Below, piece after piece: positions 1 through 8,511 of a stretch of 23,491 nucleotides of DNA (the first letter of the stretch is position 1; every line of letters begins with the position of its first letter). This stretch comes from UBA9619 sp964630665 (GTDB lineage Bacteria; Pseudomonadota; Gammaproteobacteria; Arenicellales; UBA868): assembly GCA_964630665.1 (NCBI GenBank), contig CAZVVN010000055.1, positions 1 through 23,491 on the forward strand. The letters are read 5' to 3'. The translations under genes were made by a program, and so were the position numbers. Under the pieces are notes generated by a model. The model had not been told where the DNA came from and searched no databases. It worked only from the letters and a program-made list of their open reading frames with translations.

Positions 1-1218
1 GTGGCGCTCGCCTCGGGTCAGAGCATCGACTGCACTGGCCTCGGTCGGTTCACCTTCGCCCGGTGAGGTCGATTGGTCGGGTCCAACAGGTAACTCGGCA
101 ATCGCTCCGCTGTATCCGGGTACGTGGCCAGGGCGCAGTGACAGGGAAGCTTCGTTGTTCACCAACTGGGCGCGCCCCGCGTTGTATTCTGGTGACAACA
201 GATGATCGAGTGGTACGGCGACGAAATCTGGGTCCCCGTAGAACGCCTCGCGGTCAGCGAATGCGAGCTTGGCAGTTTCTACCAGCAGGTGAATGAAGTC
301 CGGGTCCTCGGGGTGATATTCCGACAGATCGAACTGGTTGAGCAGGGCGAGGTGCTGCAGGGCGACCGGGCCCTGGCCCCAGGGTCCGGTCTTGCACAGC
401 GTGTGGTTGTGATAATCGTAGGTGACTGGATCTTCGACCGTGGCATGCCAGGTCGCCAGATCGTCTCCGCGAAGCAGGCCGGTATGACGACGCCCGCTGG
501 TGTCGAGGACTGCGGTCTCTGTGCAGAACAGATCGATCGCCTCGGCAATAAAACCCCGATACCAGCTTTCCCGGGCCGCCTCGATCTGGTGTTCCCGGGA
601 TCCGCCGGCGTTCTTCGAGTCACTGACCAGTCGACGGTATGTTGCGGCCAGCTCGCGGTTGCGAAATAGAGACCCAGGCGCAGGTATCCCGTTGGCAAGA
701 TAGATCTCGGCAGAGCTTGGCCAATCGGCAGTGAACAGATCGCTCATCTGTTCGATCACAGAACTGATTGCCGGCACCAGTGGATATCCGGATTCTGCAT
801 AACCCAGCGCCGGTTCCAGCACGGTCTCAAGATCCAACGTACCATGATCGCGTAACAGAATCATCCAGGCGTCAAAGGCACCGGGGACGACGGCCGGCAG
901 CAACCCGGTTCCCGGCACCAGCGTCAAGCCAAGGTCTTTGAAGTAGGGAATGGTCGCGGCTTGTGGTGCGATACCCTGGCCACAGATGACCTGCACCTGG
1001 TCCGATTGGCCGCTCGATATGATGATGGGCACTTCACCACCTGGGCCATTCAGATGAGGTTCGACGACCTGCAGGGTGAACCCCACAGCGACCGCTGCGT
1101 CGAAGGCGTTGCCACCGATTTCAAGGATGCGCATACCGGCACTTGTTGCCAGCCAGTGTGTTGAAGAAACGACACCAAAGGTTCCAAGTATCTCGGGCCG
1201 AGTTGTGAACTGTGGCAT
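1..1218 (-). CDS. Gamma-glutamyltransferase-family Ntn hydrolase, 3' end cut by window edge
   Basis: This reading frame is open for 406 codons from an ATG at 1218 to the left edge, with no stop, so it is partial. The N-terminal half carries the family pattern GGNAFDAAVAVGFTLQVVEP (residues 35-54), followed by a glycine turn NGPGG (57-61), which marks the gamma-glutamyltransferase (GGT) superfamily. These enzymes cleave themselves before a Thr that then acts as nucleophile in hydrolysis or transfer of an acyl group from an amide. The last visible residues (TRGERH, 401-406) are where family members normally run into the Gly-Asp-Thr cleavage site, so the nucleophile lies just outside the window. 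The protein starts without a signal peptide and is probably cytoplasmic, unlike periplasmic Ggt. The usual Arg-Glu-x-Ala-Pro substrate motif reads GQGIAP (80-85), so the glutamate-binding Arg appears to be replaced. It may therefore be an acylase-like paralogue rather than a true Ggt. A weak AGGT ribosome site precedes the start, 16 bp after the amidase stop. It is the last visible gene of the transporter operon. Confidence 0.86.
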   Translation of the reverse strand, partial: MPQFTTRPEILGTFGVVSSTHWLATSAGMRILEIGGNAFDAAVAVGFTLQVVEPHLNGPGGEVPIIISSGQSDQVQVICGQGIAPQAATIPYFKDLGLTLVPGTGLLPAVVPGAFDAWMILLRDHGTLDLETVLEPALGYAESGYPLVPAISSVIEQMSDLFTADWPSSAEIYLANGIPAPGSLFRNRELAATYRRLVSDSKNAGGSREHQIEAARESWYRGFIAEAIDLFCTETAVLDTSGRRHTGLLRGDDLATWHATVEDPVTYDYHNHTLCKTGPWGQGPVALQHLALLNQFDLSEYHPEDPDFIHLLVETAKLAFADREAFYGDPDFVAVPLDHLLSPEYNAGRAQLVNNEASLSLRPGHVPGYSGAIAELPVGPDQSTSPGEGEPTEASAVDALTRGERH

Positions 1219-1234
1219 GTTAATTACCTATCGA

Positions 1235-2731
1235 TCAGTTTTCGATACTACTCTTAAACACGGGTGGTTGACGCACTTTGGTCATGGATTCGAAAGCATG
1301 GGCGAGGCGAATCAGCAGGGGTTCCTGCCAGGGGCCGGCGATGAAGGAGATCCCGACAGGCAGGCCGTGCACGTGGCCGGCCGGTACTGTGATACTGGGA
1401 TAACCCGGGACAGCAGCCAGATAGGCGCTGGAACCACTGCGGTTGTCGCCGTTGACCCAGTCTATTACCCAAGGCGTCGATGTCGTCGGCACCACGATTG
1501 CATCGAGCCTGTGCTCAGATAGAGCGCGATCAATCCCCTCGGATGCTGTCAGGCGGAGGCTCTCGCGCCTCGCTGCGAGGTAGATCGAATCACAGATAGA
1601 TGGGGCCGATGCTGATCGTTCCAGGAGTTCCTGAGCAAAGTAGGGCATGACCCGTTCGGCGTTGTTTCGGTTGAACGTGATCAGATCGGAGAGACTCCGA
1701 ACACTTGCCGATTGTGCAGCGGCCAGGTAGTCGTTCAGGCCCTGCCGGAACTCCGCCGCCATGACGACAAGCTCGTGTTCCCTGACGCTGACCATTGACG
1801 GCAGGGCAAGTTGCTCGATCACTTGTGCACCTGCTTCCCGGAGTGCTGTGAGCGAGTCTTCAAATACCCCTCCGATACTCGCTTGATCTTCGGCAAACAG
1901 CCGGCAGGCTCCGATCCGTTTGTTTGCGAGTCCGTCAGTCTTGAGATAGGCCGGGTAATCGACCGCGACCGGCTTGTTGTCCTGTACTGTCACTGGCCCG
2001 GTGGGATCAGTATCGGCGATGGCCGCCAGGATAAAAGCCGCGTCGGCCACCGACCGGGCAATCGGGCCGGCTGTATCTTGGCTGCTGGAGATCGGAATGA
2101 TGCCCCTGCGACTGACCAGGCCTACGGTGGGCTTGATGCCGACCACGCCGTTCATTGCAGCCGGGCCGACGATTGATCCATCAGTTTCGGTGCCGATGGC
2201 CGCGGCACAGAATCCTGCGGCAACCGCGACGGCCGAGCCCGAGCTTGAACCACCGGGAGTCCGATCCAGCGCGTAAGGATTGCGCGTCTGGCCGCCGAGG
2301 CTGCTCCAGCCGCTGGCAGAGCGGGTCGATCGGAAGTTGGCCCACTCACTGAGGTTGGTTTTACCCAGCAGCACCGCGCCGGCACCTCTGAGTTTCTGCA
2401 CCACCGCCGAATCTTTCGCGGCAAAGTGTTCAGCCAGAGCCAGTGATCCAGCGGTAGTCGGCTGTGAGTCGCGGGTATCGAGGTTATCCTTGACCATCAC
2501 TGGTATCCCGTGCAGTGGACCGAGCGGTCTGCCATTGGCGTGTTCGTCATCGCGCTGTCGGGCAATATCCTCGGCTTCGGGATTCAGATGCAGTACTGCG
2601 CTGAGTGCAGGGTCATATTTCTTGATGCGAGAGAGATAGTCCCCGGTCAGTTCGGCCGAGGACACGGACCCATCGGCCAGCGAATTACGCAGGGTCGCAA
2701 TGTCAGTACGATCAAGGGGGAAGTTGGTCAT
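1235..2731 (-). CDS. Amidase-signature family hydrolase
   Basis: This 498-residue protein is an amidase of the amidase-signature (AS) family, which hydrolyses linear or cyclic amides with a Ser-cisSer-Lys triad. The triad can be placed: Lys81 in MVKDNLDT, Ser162 in TPGGSSSGS (158-166), and nucleophile Ser186 in GTETDGSI (180-187). The 24-residue spacing between the two serines is the family spacing. The following GVVGIKPTVGLVSRRG segment is also typical. Length fits family members of about 450-520 residues. No signal peptide is seen, so it acts in the cytoplasm. The frame is open upstream to 2788, but that start would overlap the preceding permease. The ATG at 2731 begins 4 bp after the permease stop and matches where family homology begins. 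Its position directly behind the permeases suggests it hydrolyses the imported compound. The exact substrate cannot be read from sequence. GatA is unlikely because no GatB/GatC genes are nearby. Confidence 0.93.
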   Translation of the reverse strand: MTNFPLDRTDIATLRNSLADGSVSSAELTGDYLSRIKKYDPALSAVLHLNPEAEDIARQRDDEHANGRPLGPLHGIPVMVKDNLDTRDSQPTTAGSLALAEHFAAKDSAVVQKLRGAGAVLLGKTNLSEWANFRSTRSASGWSSLGGQTRNPYALDRTPGGSSSGSAVAVAAGFCAAAIGTETDGSIVGPAAMNGVVGIKPTVGLVSRRGIIPISSSQDTAGPIARSVADAAFILAAIADTDPTGPVTVQDNKPVAVDYPAYLKTDGLANKRIGACRLFAEDQASIGGVFEDSLTALREAGAQVIEQLALPSMVSVREHELVVMAAEFRQGLNDYLAAAQSASVRSLSDLITFNRNNAERVMPYFAQELLERSASAPSICDSIYLAARRESLRLTASEGIDRALSEHRLDAIVVPTTSTPWVIDWVNGDNRSGSSAYLAAVPGYPSITVPAGHVHGLPVGISFIAGPWQEPLLIRLAHAFESMTKVRQPPVFKSSIEN

Positions 2732-2735
2732 CTTC

Positions 2736-3629
2736 TTATCCGGCTTCGGTTGATTCTCGTACGTCGAGAAAGTCGCGCAGCGCATCACCGATAAAATTGA
2801 TTGACAACACCGTCAGCATGATCGCAATACCAGGGAAGATGCCCAGCCACCAGGCGCGGGAGATGAAGCTCCGCGCATCAGCTAGGATCAGGCCCCAGGT
2901 CGGGGTGTCAGCTTCTACGCCAAGCCCCAGAAAGGACAGACTGGCCTCACCCAGTATTGCGTAGGAGACGCTGACCGTGGCCTGCACGATGATCGGTGCA
3001 GCCGCATTGGGGAGAATGTGTCGCCACATGATGCGGAAATCAGACACACCGACGGTACGTGCCGCGGCGACGTACTGTTCTTCTTTGATCGACAGCACCA
3101 TGCTGCGGGCAATGCGGGCAAAATCATCAACGAAGGCGAGTGATATTGCGACGATAACGTTCGCAAGACCGGTGCCGAACACGGCCACGAGGTACACGGC
3201 GATGATGAAATTTGGAAACGCCCACTGCAGGTCGATGTAACGCATGATGACGTGGTCGACCCAGCCCCCGAGGTAGCCTGCCAGTATCCCCAGGCCCAGG
3301 CCGGAGACCAGGGCGATGACCACTGTCGAGATACCGACGAACAACGAGATCTGGGCGCCGACGATGATCCGACTGAGAAGATCCCGGCCCAGGTCATCGG
3401 TCCCCAGGGGGTGTGCCCAGCTCGGCGGTTCCATCATGTCAAACGCCATGTCGTTGGGGTCGTAAGGAGAGATCACGCCGCCGAACAGCGCGGCAAACAC
3501 AAACACTGTCAATATGACTGCGCCGACCAGCGCCTTTTTGTCGCGCCACAGTGCCGAGCGTAGCTGGGCCAGACCCTGGCGACTGGATTTTGTTCCTCCA
3601 GCAGGCGCGATGTCAGTGTGAGAGGTCAT
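2736..3629 (-). CDS. Peptide-type ABC transporter permease, DppC/OppC family
   Basis: This 297-residue inner-membrane protein is the second permease of a dipeptide/oligopeptide/nickel-type ABC importer. It has an N-terminal membrane segment (about 34-54), then the PLGTDDLGRDLLSR motif (74-87) diagnostic of DppC/OppC proteins. A multi-span permease domain follows. The cytoplasmic EAA loop, EEQYVAAARTVGVSDFRIMW (183-202), contacts the ATPases. The C-terminal half contains the conserved SFLGLG-x-TPTWG-type segment near 232-246. Its start overlaps the stop of the upstream permease in an ATGA arrangement (3626-3629), so the two are translationally coupled, as expected for partners forming one heterodimeric channel. 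The family is certain. The transported substrate is unknown, and the downstream amidase and GGT-like genes point to an amide or peptide-like compound. Confidence 0.95.
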   Translation of the reverse strand: MTSHTDIAPAGGTKSSRQGLAQLRSALWRDKKALVGAVILTVFVFAALFGGVISPYDPNDMAFDMMEPPSWAHPLGTDDLGRDLLSRIIVGAQISLFVGISTVVIALVSGLGLGILAGYLGGWVDHVIMRYIDLQWAFPNFIIAVYLVAVFGTGLANVIVAISLAFVDDFARIARSMVLSIKEEQYVAAARTVGVSDFRIMWRHILPNAAAPIIVQATVSVSYAILGEASLSFLGLGVEADTPTWGLILADARSFISRAWWLGIFPGIAIMLTVLSINFIGDALRDFLDVRESTEAG

Positions 3630-4576
3630 TCGTCGTACCGGATCCTAGGGTCGATGGCGGTGTACAGCAGGTCAACGAGTAGGTTGCTGAACACGAAAAT
3701 CGCGGATACGACGATGATCGTGCCCTGTACAACGGGATAGTCGCGGTTCAGGATGCCCTGGATCAACAGACGACCCAGGCCCTTGATGGCAAATACGTTT
3801 TCAACAACCACTGCGCCTGCCATCAACAGAGCGAATGCAATTCCCACGACGGTGACCACGGGGATCAGTGCGTTTGGAAAGGCGTGGTGCATGGTCAGGA
3901 CTTGTCGGGAAAGGCCTTTGGACCGGGCTAGTCGCATGTAATCGGTTTTCAGCACCTCGATCATGGACGAGCGGATCATTCTGGCGATGATCGCAGAGAA
4001 TCCCGTGCCTACGGCAACAGCGGGAAGTATCAGGTGTGATAGCCAGGGCCAGAATCCTTCTGAGATCGGGACGTAACCGATTGCCGGTAGCCAGTGAAGG
4101 TGCGCTGCGAAAAAGATGATCAGCAGAATGGCGACCCAGAATTCAGGCATCGAAAGCCCAAGAAAGGCCAGAAAGGTCACGGTGTAGTCAGCGGCGGTAT
4201 TGCGCCGGGTGGCGGCAATCAGACCCGCGGGGACAGCGATCAATATGGCAAGAAAAAACGACAACGCGGCGAGTGACAACGTGCGAGGCAGCGCTTCAGA
4301 GACAAGTCGAGCAACCGGTTGGTGGCTGCCGTAAATGGAAAAGCCGAACTCACCCTGGAGCATGTTTCGCTGCCAGATGAGATACTGGATATAGACCGGT
4401 TGATCGAGCCCGAATTTCTTGCGCAGTTCCTGGGCGGCAGCCGGGTCGCCCGAGTCAAACAACATCGCCTCGAATGGATCACCCGGAACGACGCGCATCA
4501 TGAAGAACACCAGTGTGGCGACCGCCCACATAACGAAAATTGCACCGATCACGCGTCTGGAGAGATACCGTAGCAT
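3626..4576 (-). CDS. Peptide-type ABC transporter permease, DppB/OppB family
   Basis: This 316-residue inner-membrane protein is the first permease of the importer. The N-terminus (MLRYLSRRVIGAIFVMWAVA) with RVVPGDPF at about 28-35 is the classic DppB/GsiC opening. Several membrane spans follow (near 9-28, 100-122, 132-157, 176-198, 240-260 and 284-305). The coupling loop near 210-236 contains DYMRLARSKGLSRQ and HHAFPNALIPVV, which are the EAA motif. The protein ends in the typical DPRIRYDE tail. Length matches the family. The start lies 69 bp downstream of the binding-protein stop and is separated from it by a hairpin. No good ribosome-binding site is visible. It is one half of the heterodimeric channel with the next gene, whose start overlaps its stop. 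Confidence 0.95.
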   Translation of the reverse strand: MLRYLSRRVIGAIFVMWAVATLVFFMMRVVPGDPFEAMLFDSGDPAAAQELRKKFGLDQPVYIQYLIWQRNMLQGEFGFSIYGSHQPVARLVSEALPRTLSLAALSFFLAILIAVPAGLIAATRRNTAADYTVTFLAFLGLSMPEFWVAILLIIFFAAHLHWLPAIGYVPISEGFWPWLSHLILPAVAVGTGFSAIIARMIRSSMIEVLKTDYMRLARSKGLSRQVLTMHHAFPNALIPVVTVVGIAFALLMAGAVVVENVFAIKGLGRLLIQGILNRDYPVVQGTIIVVSAIFVFSNLLVDLLYTAIDPRIRYDE

Positions 4577-4600
4577 TGAAGTAACTGGGCTTGTTGGAAA

Positions 4601-4637
4601 TAGAAAAGGTCGGACTCCCCAAGGGAGCCCGACCTTT
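4601..4637 (-). terminator. Hairpin with U-tract between binding-protein and permease genes
   Basis: Two 15-base arms, AAAGGTCGGACTCCC (4605-4619) and GGGAGCCCGACCTTT (4623-4637), are complementary except for one position and enclose a 3-base loop. In the leftward transcript the stem is followed by TTTTCTA, so it looks like a Rho-independent terminator. It sits 8 bp after the binding-protein stop and about 30 bp before the permease start. The likely role is partial termination or protection of the upstream RNA, so that more binding protein than permease is made, as is known for many ABC importer operons. Confidence 0.8.
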
Positions 4638-4645
4638 AGGCAGGG

Positions 4646-6433
4646 TTACGAAACGGTGGTCCGATCCAGGTCCACCAGTCCCGGGATGCGACTGACTGCC
4701 GGGAAGTTCACAGATTTGTGATGGACCAGAATGTCCTTGGGATGAAAGAGAAAAACAGAGGCGACCTTATCGGACGTGAGCCTGTCAGCCCGGCGAACGA
4801 TATCACGGCGCTTCTCGATGTCGGCCATCGCGCTCTGTTCCGTGATCAGCGCATCGACCTCGGCATCTGAGAAAAATCCAAATGGCATTTTCTCCTTGTC
4901 CCGCTTGCGGCCGTTGAACTTGGACGAGGTTTGCATCCAGTCGACAACGCCGTCGTCCGGATCATAGTCGCCGCCGCTGCCCACACGAAGCGCATCGAAG
5001 TTCATCGTCTGGAAGTGCTCCAGCAGCACTGGCCAGTCCTGGACTTCCGGTTTGACTGTGATATTCAGGTTCTTCTTCAAGATATTCGATATCACCGTGA
5101 CTTCACGACGGGCGGAAGCGGTACAGATCAGACTCAGTTCAGGGAACCCTTTACCGTCCGGATAGCCGGCGTCGGCGAGTAATTGTCTGGCTTCTTCCAA
5201 GTCATAGCGTTGGTTGCTGACATTGGGCAGGTCCTTATCGAAGTAATACCCCATCGCCGGATTGATCGAGCCATAAGCGGGAATACCGCGGCCGAACTGC
5301 GCCTGCCGGATGTAGCGATCTCGGTCCAATCCTTTGGCTATGGCCAGGCGCACCTTGAAGCCGCTCTCTTTCATGAGTTCAGAGACCGGTTTGTTGAAGT
5401 CAGGAACCTTGAACGGGTCACGCCAGGGATTGAGCCACACGGACTGAAATCCGGGTCCCGCAATTTCGCTGACCACCAGATCAGGATTTTCGACGAAACG
5501 GTCCACCAGTTCCGGTGCCACAGGGTTTCCGCCAATGAGCTGAATGTCACCGGCTTCAAGGGCAGCGGCGAGCGGCTCGGAATCGATGATGGGCTGGATG
5601 GTGACCTTGTCCAGTTTCGGACGTTCCGGGTCATAGTAGTTCTCAAACTTCTCGAGAGTCAGTCTCTGACCGAGCGTATGTTCGGTGACCTTGAAGGGGC
5701 CCGTGCCGACCGGAGTCAGACCGTACTGCGCTGTGCCCATGCTCTCTAGAGCACCGCGGCTCACAATGGTCATGGCACGGCCACTGGCCCGTTCCAATGT
5801 CTTGGTCAGGAACGACGCCTGCGGTTTGGCCAGTTTGAAACGCACCGTGTGGTCGTCGATCTTCTCGACCGCATCGACGTTGTTGAGGACCCTCGAGTGG
5901 ATCGATTTTTCCGGATCTTTGGAGCGGTTGTAGGTGAAGAGAACGTCGTCAGCGGTGAAGGCATCACCGTTGTGGAACGTCACGCCCTGCCGCAGTTTGA
6001 ACACATACTGGGTGCCATCTGCCGAGACTTCCCAGCTTTCGGCAAGATCGCCGCGGGGAACAAGGTCCGCGTCGATATGGGTCAGACCGCTGAGCACGTT
6101 GGACGAGACCTGGAACAGCAGCACCATATTGATCTGGGCTGGGTCCAGAGTCGGCAGTTCAGGCGTGCCGGCCCATCCACAACGCAGAGTGCCACCCGAA
6201 TGGCCGGCTGCTTCTACCCGTCCGGGTGTCAGAATTCCAGGTAGCATGCTTGCCGTTGTTAGCACTCCGGATGCGGCCATAAGCCGGAGGACTGTCCGGC
6301 GGCTCATCCCATCACTGGATAGGTCCGCACCAGTCAGGCCGGCCATGGGGTCACGAGGATCGAAGTCGTAGGCGTCTCCGAGCTCTTTTTGAAGAATCGC
6401 TTGAGGGTCGTCAGGTAGCTTATTACTAGACAT
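4646..6433 (-). CDS. Tat-exported peptide-type ABC transporter substrate-binding protein (SBP_bac_5 family)
   Basis: This 595-residue protein is the periplasmic binding component of the importer. A twin-arginine signal is visible: SRRTVLRLMAASGVL at 44-58, then a hydrophobic stretch, with a likely cleavage near VEAAG (73-77). The mature part starts with GGTLRCGW and LDPAQINM. It carries family signatures including LAESWEVSADGTQYVFKLRQ and VTFHNGDAFTADDVLFTYNR, typical of DppA/OppA-like (family 5) proteins. The start at 6433 has a strong AAAGGAG ribosome site 8 bases upstream. The alternative Met43 directly before the twin arginines has none, so the 43-residue region ahead of the Tat motif is probably real and unusually long. 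Tat export means the protein folds in the cytoplasm before transport. The gene lies between the ATPase and permease genes. Substrate is unknown. Confidence 0.95.
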   Translation of the reverse strand: MSSNKLPDDPQAILQKELGDAYDFDPRDPMAGLTGADLSSDGMSRRTVLRLMAASGVLTTASMLPGILTPGRVEAAGHSGGTLRCGWAGTPELPTLDPAQINMVLLFQVSSNVLSGLTHIDADLVPRGDLAESWEVSADGTQYVFKLRQGVTFHNGDAFTADDVLFTYNRSKDPEKSIHSRVLNNVDAVEKIDDHTVRFKLAKPQASFLTKTLERASGRAMTIVSRGALESMGTAQYGLTPVGTGPFKVTEHTLGQRLTLEKFENYYDPERPKLDKVTIQPIIDSEPLAAALEAGDIQLIGGNPVAPELVDRFVENPDLVVSEIAGPGFQSVWLNPWRDPFKVPDFNKPVSELMKESGFKVRLAIAKGLDRDRYIRQAQFGRGIPAYGSINPAMGYYFDKDLPNVSNQRYDLEEARQLLADAGYPDGKGFPELSLICTASARREVTVISNILKKNLNITVKPEVQDWPVLLEHFQTMNFDALRVGSGGDYDPDDGVVDWMQTSSKFNGRKRDKEKMPFGFFSDAEVDALITEQSAMADIEKRRDIVRRADRLTSDKVASVFLFHPKDILVHHKSVNFPAVSRIPGLVDLDRTTVS

Positions 6434-6478
6434 AGTTCTCTCCTTTTAAGCTGGTGGTTAACGAGCCAGTCGGGCGCA

Positions 6479-7501
6479 TTAATTCTGTCCCGCCTGACTG
6501 ATCTTTTTGCAGGCCACATAATGGCCTGCACCAAGATTCTGTGTTTCCGGTACACCGCTCCGGCATCCGTCATCGGCGATCGGGCAACGCGGATGAAAGA
6601 CACAACCGGACGGTGGATTGATTGGACTGGGAATTTCCCCCTCGATGAGCTTCAGAGTGCGTTTGCGCTCGATCGCAGGGTCGGGGATCGGAACCGCTGA
6701 CAGCAGTGCCTGGGTATAGGGGTGTTGTGGGTTGTCAAACAGTTGATCGGCATCTCCAAGCTCCACCAGATGTCCCAGATACATCACGGCAACGCGGTGG
6801 GATATGTGGCGTACGACACTGAGGTCATGGGCGATAAAAAGATAAGTCAGGCCCAGTTCTTGGCGTAGATCCTCAAGCAGCTTGATGATCTGGGCCTGGA
6901 TCGAGACATCCAGTGCCGATACGGCTTCGTCACACAAGATAAAGTCGGGATTCAGTATCAGCGCCCGTGCGATTCCAGTCCGTTGCCGCTGGCCACCGCT
7001 CATCTCGTGCGGGTAACTGTCCAGAATCCTCTCAGGAAGACCGCACAGTTCGAGAATGGTTGCGACCCGCTGACGGCGGTTCGCCGCGTCCGGGGTAATG
7101 CCATGGACCAGTAGGGGTTCGCCGACGATCTCGGCCACCGTCATCCGGGGGTTAAGGGAACTGAACGGATCCTGGAACACCGCCTGGGCCCGCCGCCGGT
7201 AATCAGAGGCTTCGGATTTGTTGATTTCGCTGAGATCGCGGCCGTCAAAAAGAACACTGCCGCCGGTGGGATCTTCAAGTTTCAAGATGCAGCGGCCCAC
7301 AGTGGATTTTCCGCAGCCCGATTCACCGACCAGCCCCAGTGTTTCACCCTTGAGAACCTCAAAGGTCACGTCGTCAACAGCTTTGACATCCCCGGTCCTC
7401 TTTCGTGTCAAGAAACCACCGGATCCGGGAAAGACTTTGCGCAGGCCGCGGACCTCAATCAGTGGTTCCGCGTTTGTTGGAGTTTGTCGAGAGGCTTCCA
7501 T
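6479..7501 (-). CDS. Peptide-type ABC transporter ATPase, OppF/DppF family
   Basis: This 340-residue cytoplasmic ATPase energises the importer together with the upstream ATPase. Visible motifs are Walker A GESGCGKST (59-67), Q-loop Gln110 in VFQDPFSSLNP, signature MSGGQ (167-171), Walker B FILCDE (187-192) and the switch His225. The C-terminal oligopeptide extension, starting near 258 with PQHPYTQALLSAVP, contains four cysteines (300, 306, 313 and 331). They are spaced as in Opp/Dpp ATPases, where an iron-sulfur cluster has been seen in structures. The VFQDPF and YLFIAHDLSVVRHI stretches favour F over D. It starts 11 bp after the OppD-type stop with no strong ribosome site. A 45-bp gap with a good ribosome site separates it from the binding-protein gene. 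Confidence 0.95.
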   Translation of the reverse strand: MEASRQTPTNAEPLIEVRGLRKVFPGSGGFLTRKRTGDVKAVDDVTFEVLKGETLGLVGESGCGKSTVGRCILKLEDPTGGSVLFDGRDLSEINKSEASDYRRRAQAVFQDPFSSLNPRMTVAEIVGEPLLVHGITPDAANRRQRVATILELCGLPERILDSYPHEMSGGQRQRTGIARALILNPDFILCDEAVSALDVSIQAQIIKLLEDLRQELGLTYLFIAHDLSVVRHISHRVAVMYLGHLVELGDADQLFDNPQHPYTQALLSAVPIPDPAIERKRTLKLIEGEIPSPINPPSGCVFHPRCPIADDGCRSGVPETQNLGAGHYVACKKISQAGQN

Positions 7502-7512
7502 CAGTGGGATTT

Positions 7513-8511
7513 TCAGGTTGTGATCTCAGAACTGTGTGGGCAGGCGACCTGATGCCCGGATAGCGCCGCAACCAGTTCCGGTATATCTCGTTCACAGCTT
7601 GACCTGCCGATGGAGCATCGTGGACGGAACGAGCAGCCTGGGGGAAGGTCAACCAGATCGGGTGGATTCCCGGGTATGGGGATGAGATTCGAGCCGTGGG
7701 CCGAATCCAGCCGTGGGACCGAGTTCAGGAGGCCATAGGTATACGGGTGTTGCGGGCGGGCATAAATCTCACCTGCGTCACCTTCCTCGACGATGCGGCC
7801 CGCGTACATGACATTGACCCGGTCCGCATAGCGTGCCACCACGCCCAGATTGTGCGTAATGATGACCAGTCCGACGTTCATTTCCCGACACAGGCGCTGC
7901 ATGAGTTGCAGAATCTGCGCCTGGATTGTGACGTCCAGGGCGGTGGTGGGCTCGTCGGCGATGATCAACTCGGGGTTACAGCTCAGTGCCATGGCGATCA
8001 TCACCCTTTGCCTCATGCCCCCGCTGAAATGGTGAGGATACTGGCGTAGGCGATCCCTGGGCTCGGAAATGCCGACACGGGTCAGTAATTCGATGGCCCG
8101 CTCCCTGGCTTGTGCCGCATCCAGTCCCAGGTGCAATTTCATCTGTTCGGTGATCTGGCGACCGATAGACAACACAGGGTTAAGAGAAGTCATTGGTTCC
8201 TGAAAAACCATACTGATCTTACGACCACGGAATGTGCGGATCTGGTCTTCGGAAAGGCGCAGAAGATCGGTTTGACCAAATAGGACCTGTCCGCTGACGA
8301 TCCGGCCAGGCGGAGTCGGGATCAGTTGCAGGATCGATAATGCGGTCACTGATTTCCCGCTGCCAGACTCACCGACAATCGCGAGGATCTGGCCGGGGGA
8401 GACAAGCCAAGAGACATCGGTGACGGCTTTCACGGTCCCCAGTGGTGTGGAGAATTCGACCGAGAGATTATTGACTTGAAGCAGCGACGAGTCAGCCAAG
8501 GCACCCCCCAT
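7513..8511 (-). CDS. Peptide-type ABC transporter ATPase, OppD/DppD family
   Basis: This 332-residue ATPase is the first gene of the leftward operon. It has Walker A GESGSGKS (47-54), Q-loop Gln104 in VFQEPMTSLNP, signature FSGGM (162-166), Walker B LIIADE (182-187), D-loop TTALD, and switch His220. The C-terminal PQHPYTYGLLNSVP segment marks the oligopeptide subfamily. It is followed by cysteines 293, 299, 306 and 324, in the spacing linked to an iron-sulfur cluster in this family. The ATG at 8511 has no clear ribosome site. A TTG four codons further in, preceded by a G-rich run, is an alternative start at 8499. The promoter must lie in the 164-bp divergent region to the right. Confidence 0.94.
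   Translation of the reverse strand: MGGALADSSLLQVNNLSVEFSTPLGTVKAVTDVSWLVSPGQILAIVGESGSGKSVTALSILQLIPTPPGRIVSGQVLFGQTDLLRLSEDQIRTFRGRKISMVFQEPMTSLNPVLSIGRQITEQMKLHLGLDAAQARERAIELLTRVGISEPRDRLRQYPHHFSGGMRQRVMIAMALSCNPELIIADEPTTALDVTIQAQILQLMQRLCREMNVGLVIITHNLGVVARYADRVNVMYAGRIVEEGDAGEIYARPQHPYTYGLLNSVPRLDSAHGSNLIPIPGNPPDLVDLPPGCSFRPRCSIGRSSCERDIPELVAALSGHQVACPHSSEITT

Noticed and set aside
202..669. A 155-codon rightward open frame at the left end.
   Set aside because: It lies antisense inside the GGT-like gene, whose translation shows clear family motifs. It is a shadow frame.
1235..2788. The longer amidase start at 2788.
   Set aside because: It would overlap the permease gene by 53 bp, and the extra 19 residues are not homologous. 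The ATG at 2731 follows the permease stop directly.
5183..5749. A 188-codon rightward open frame.
   Set aside because: It is antisense to the binding-protein gene, which has a Tat signal and family-5 motifs in the other direction.
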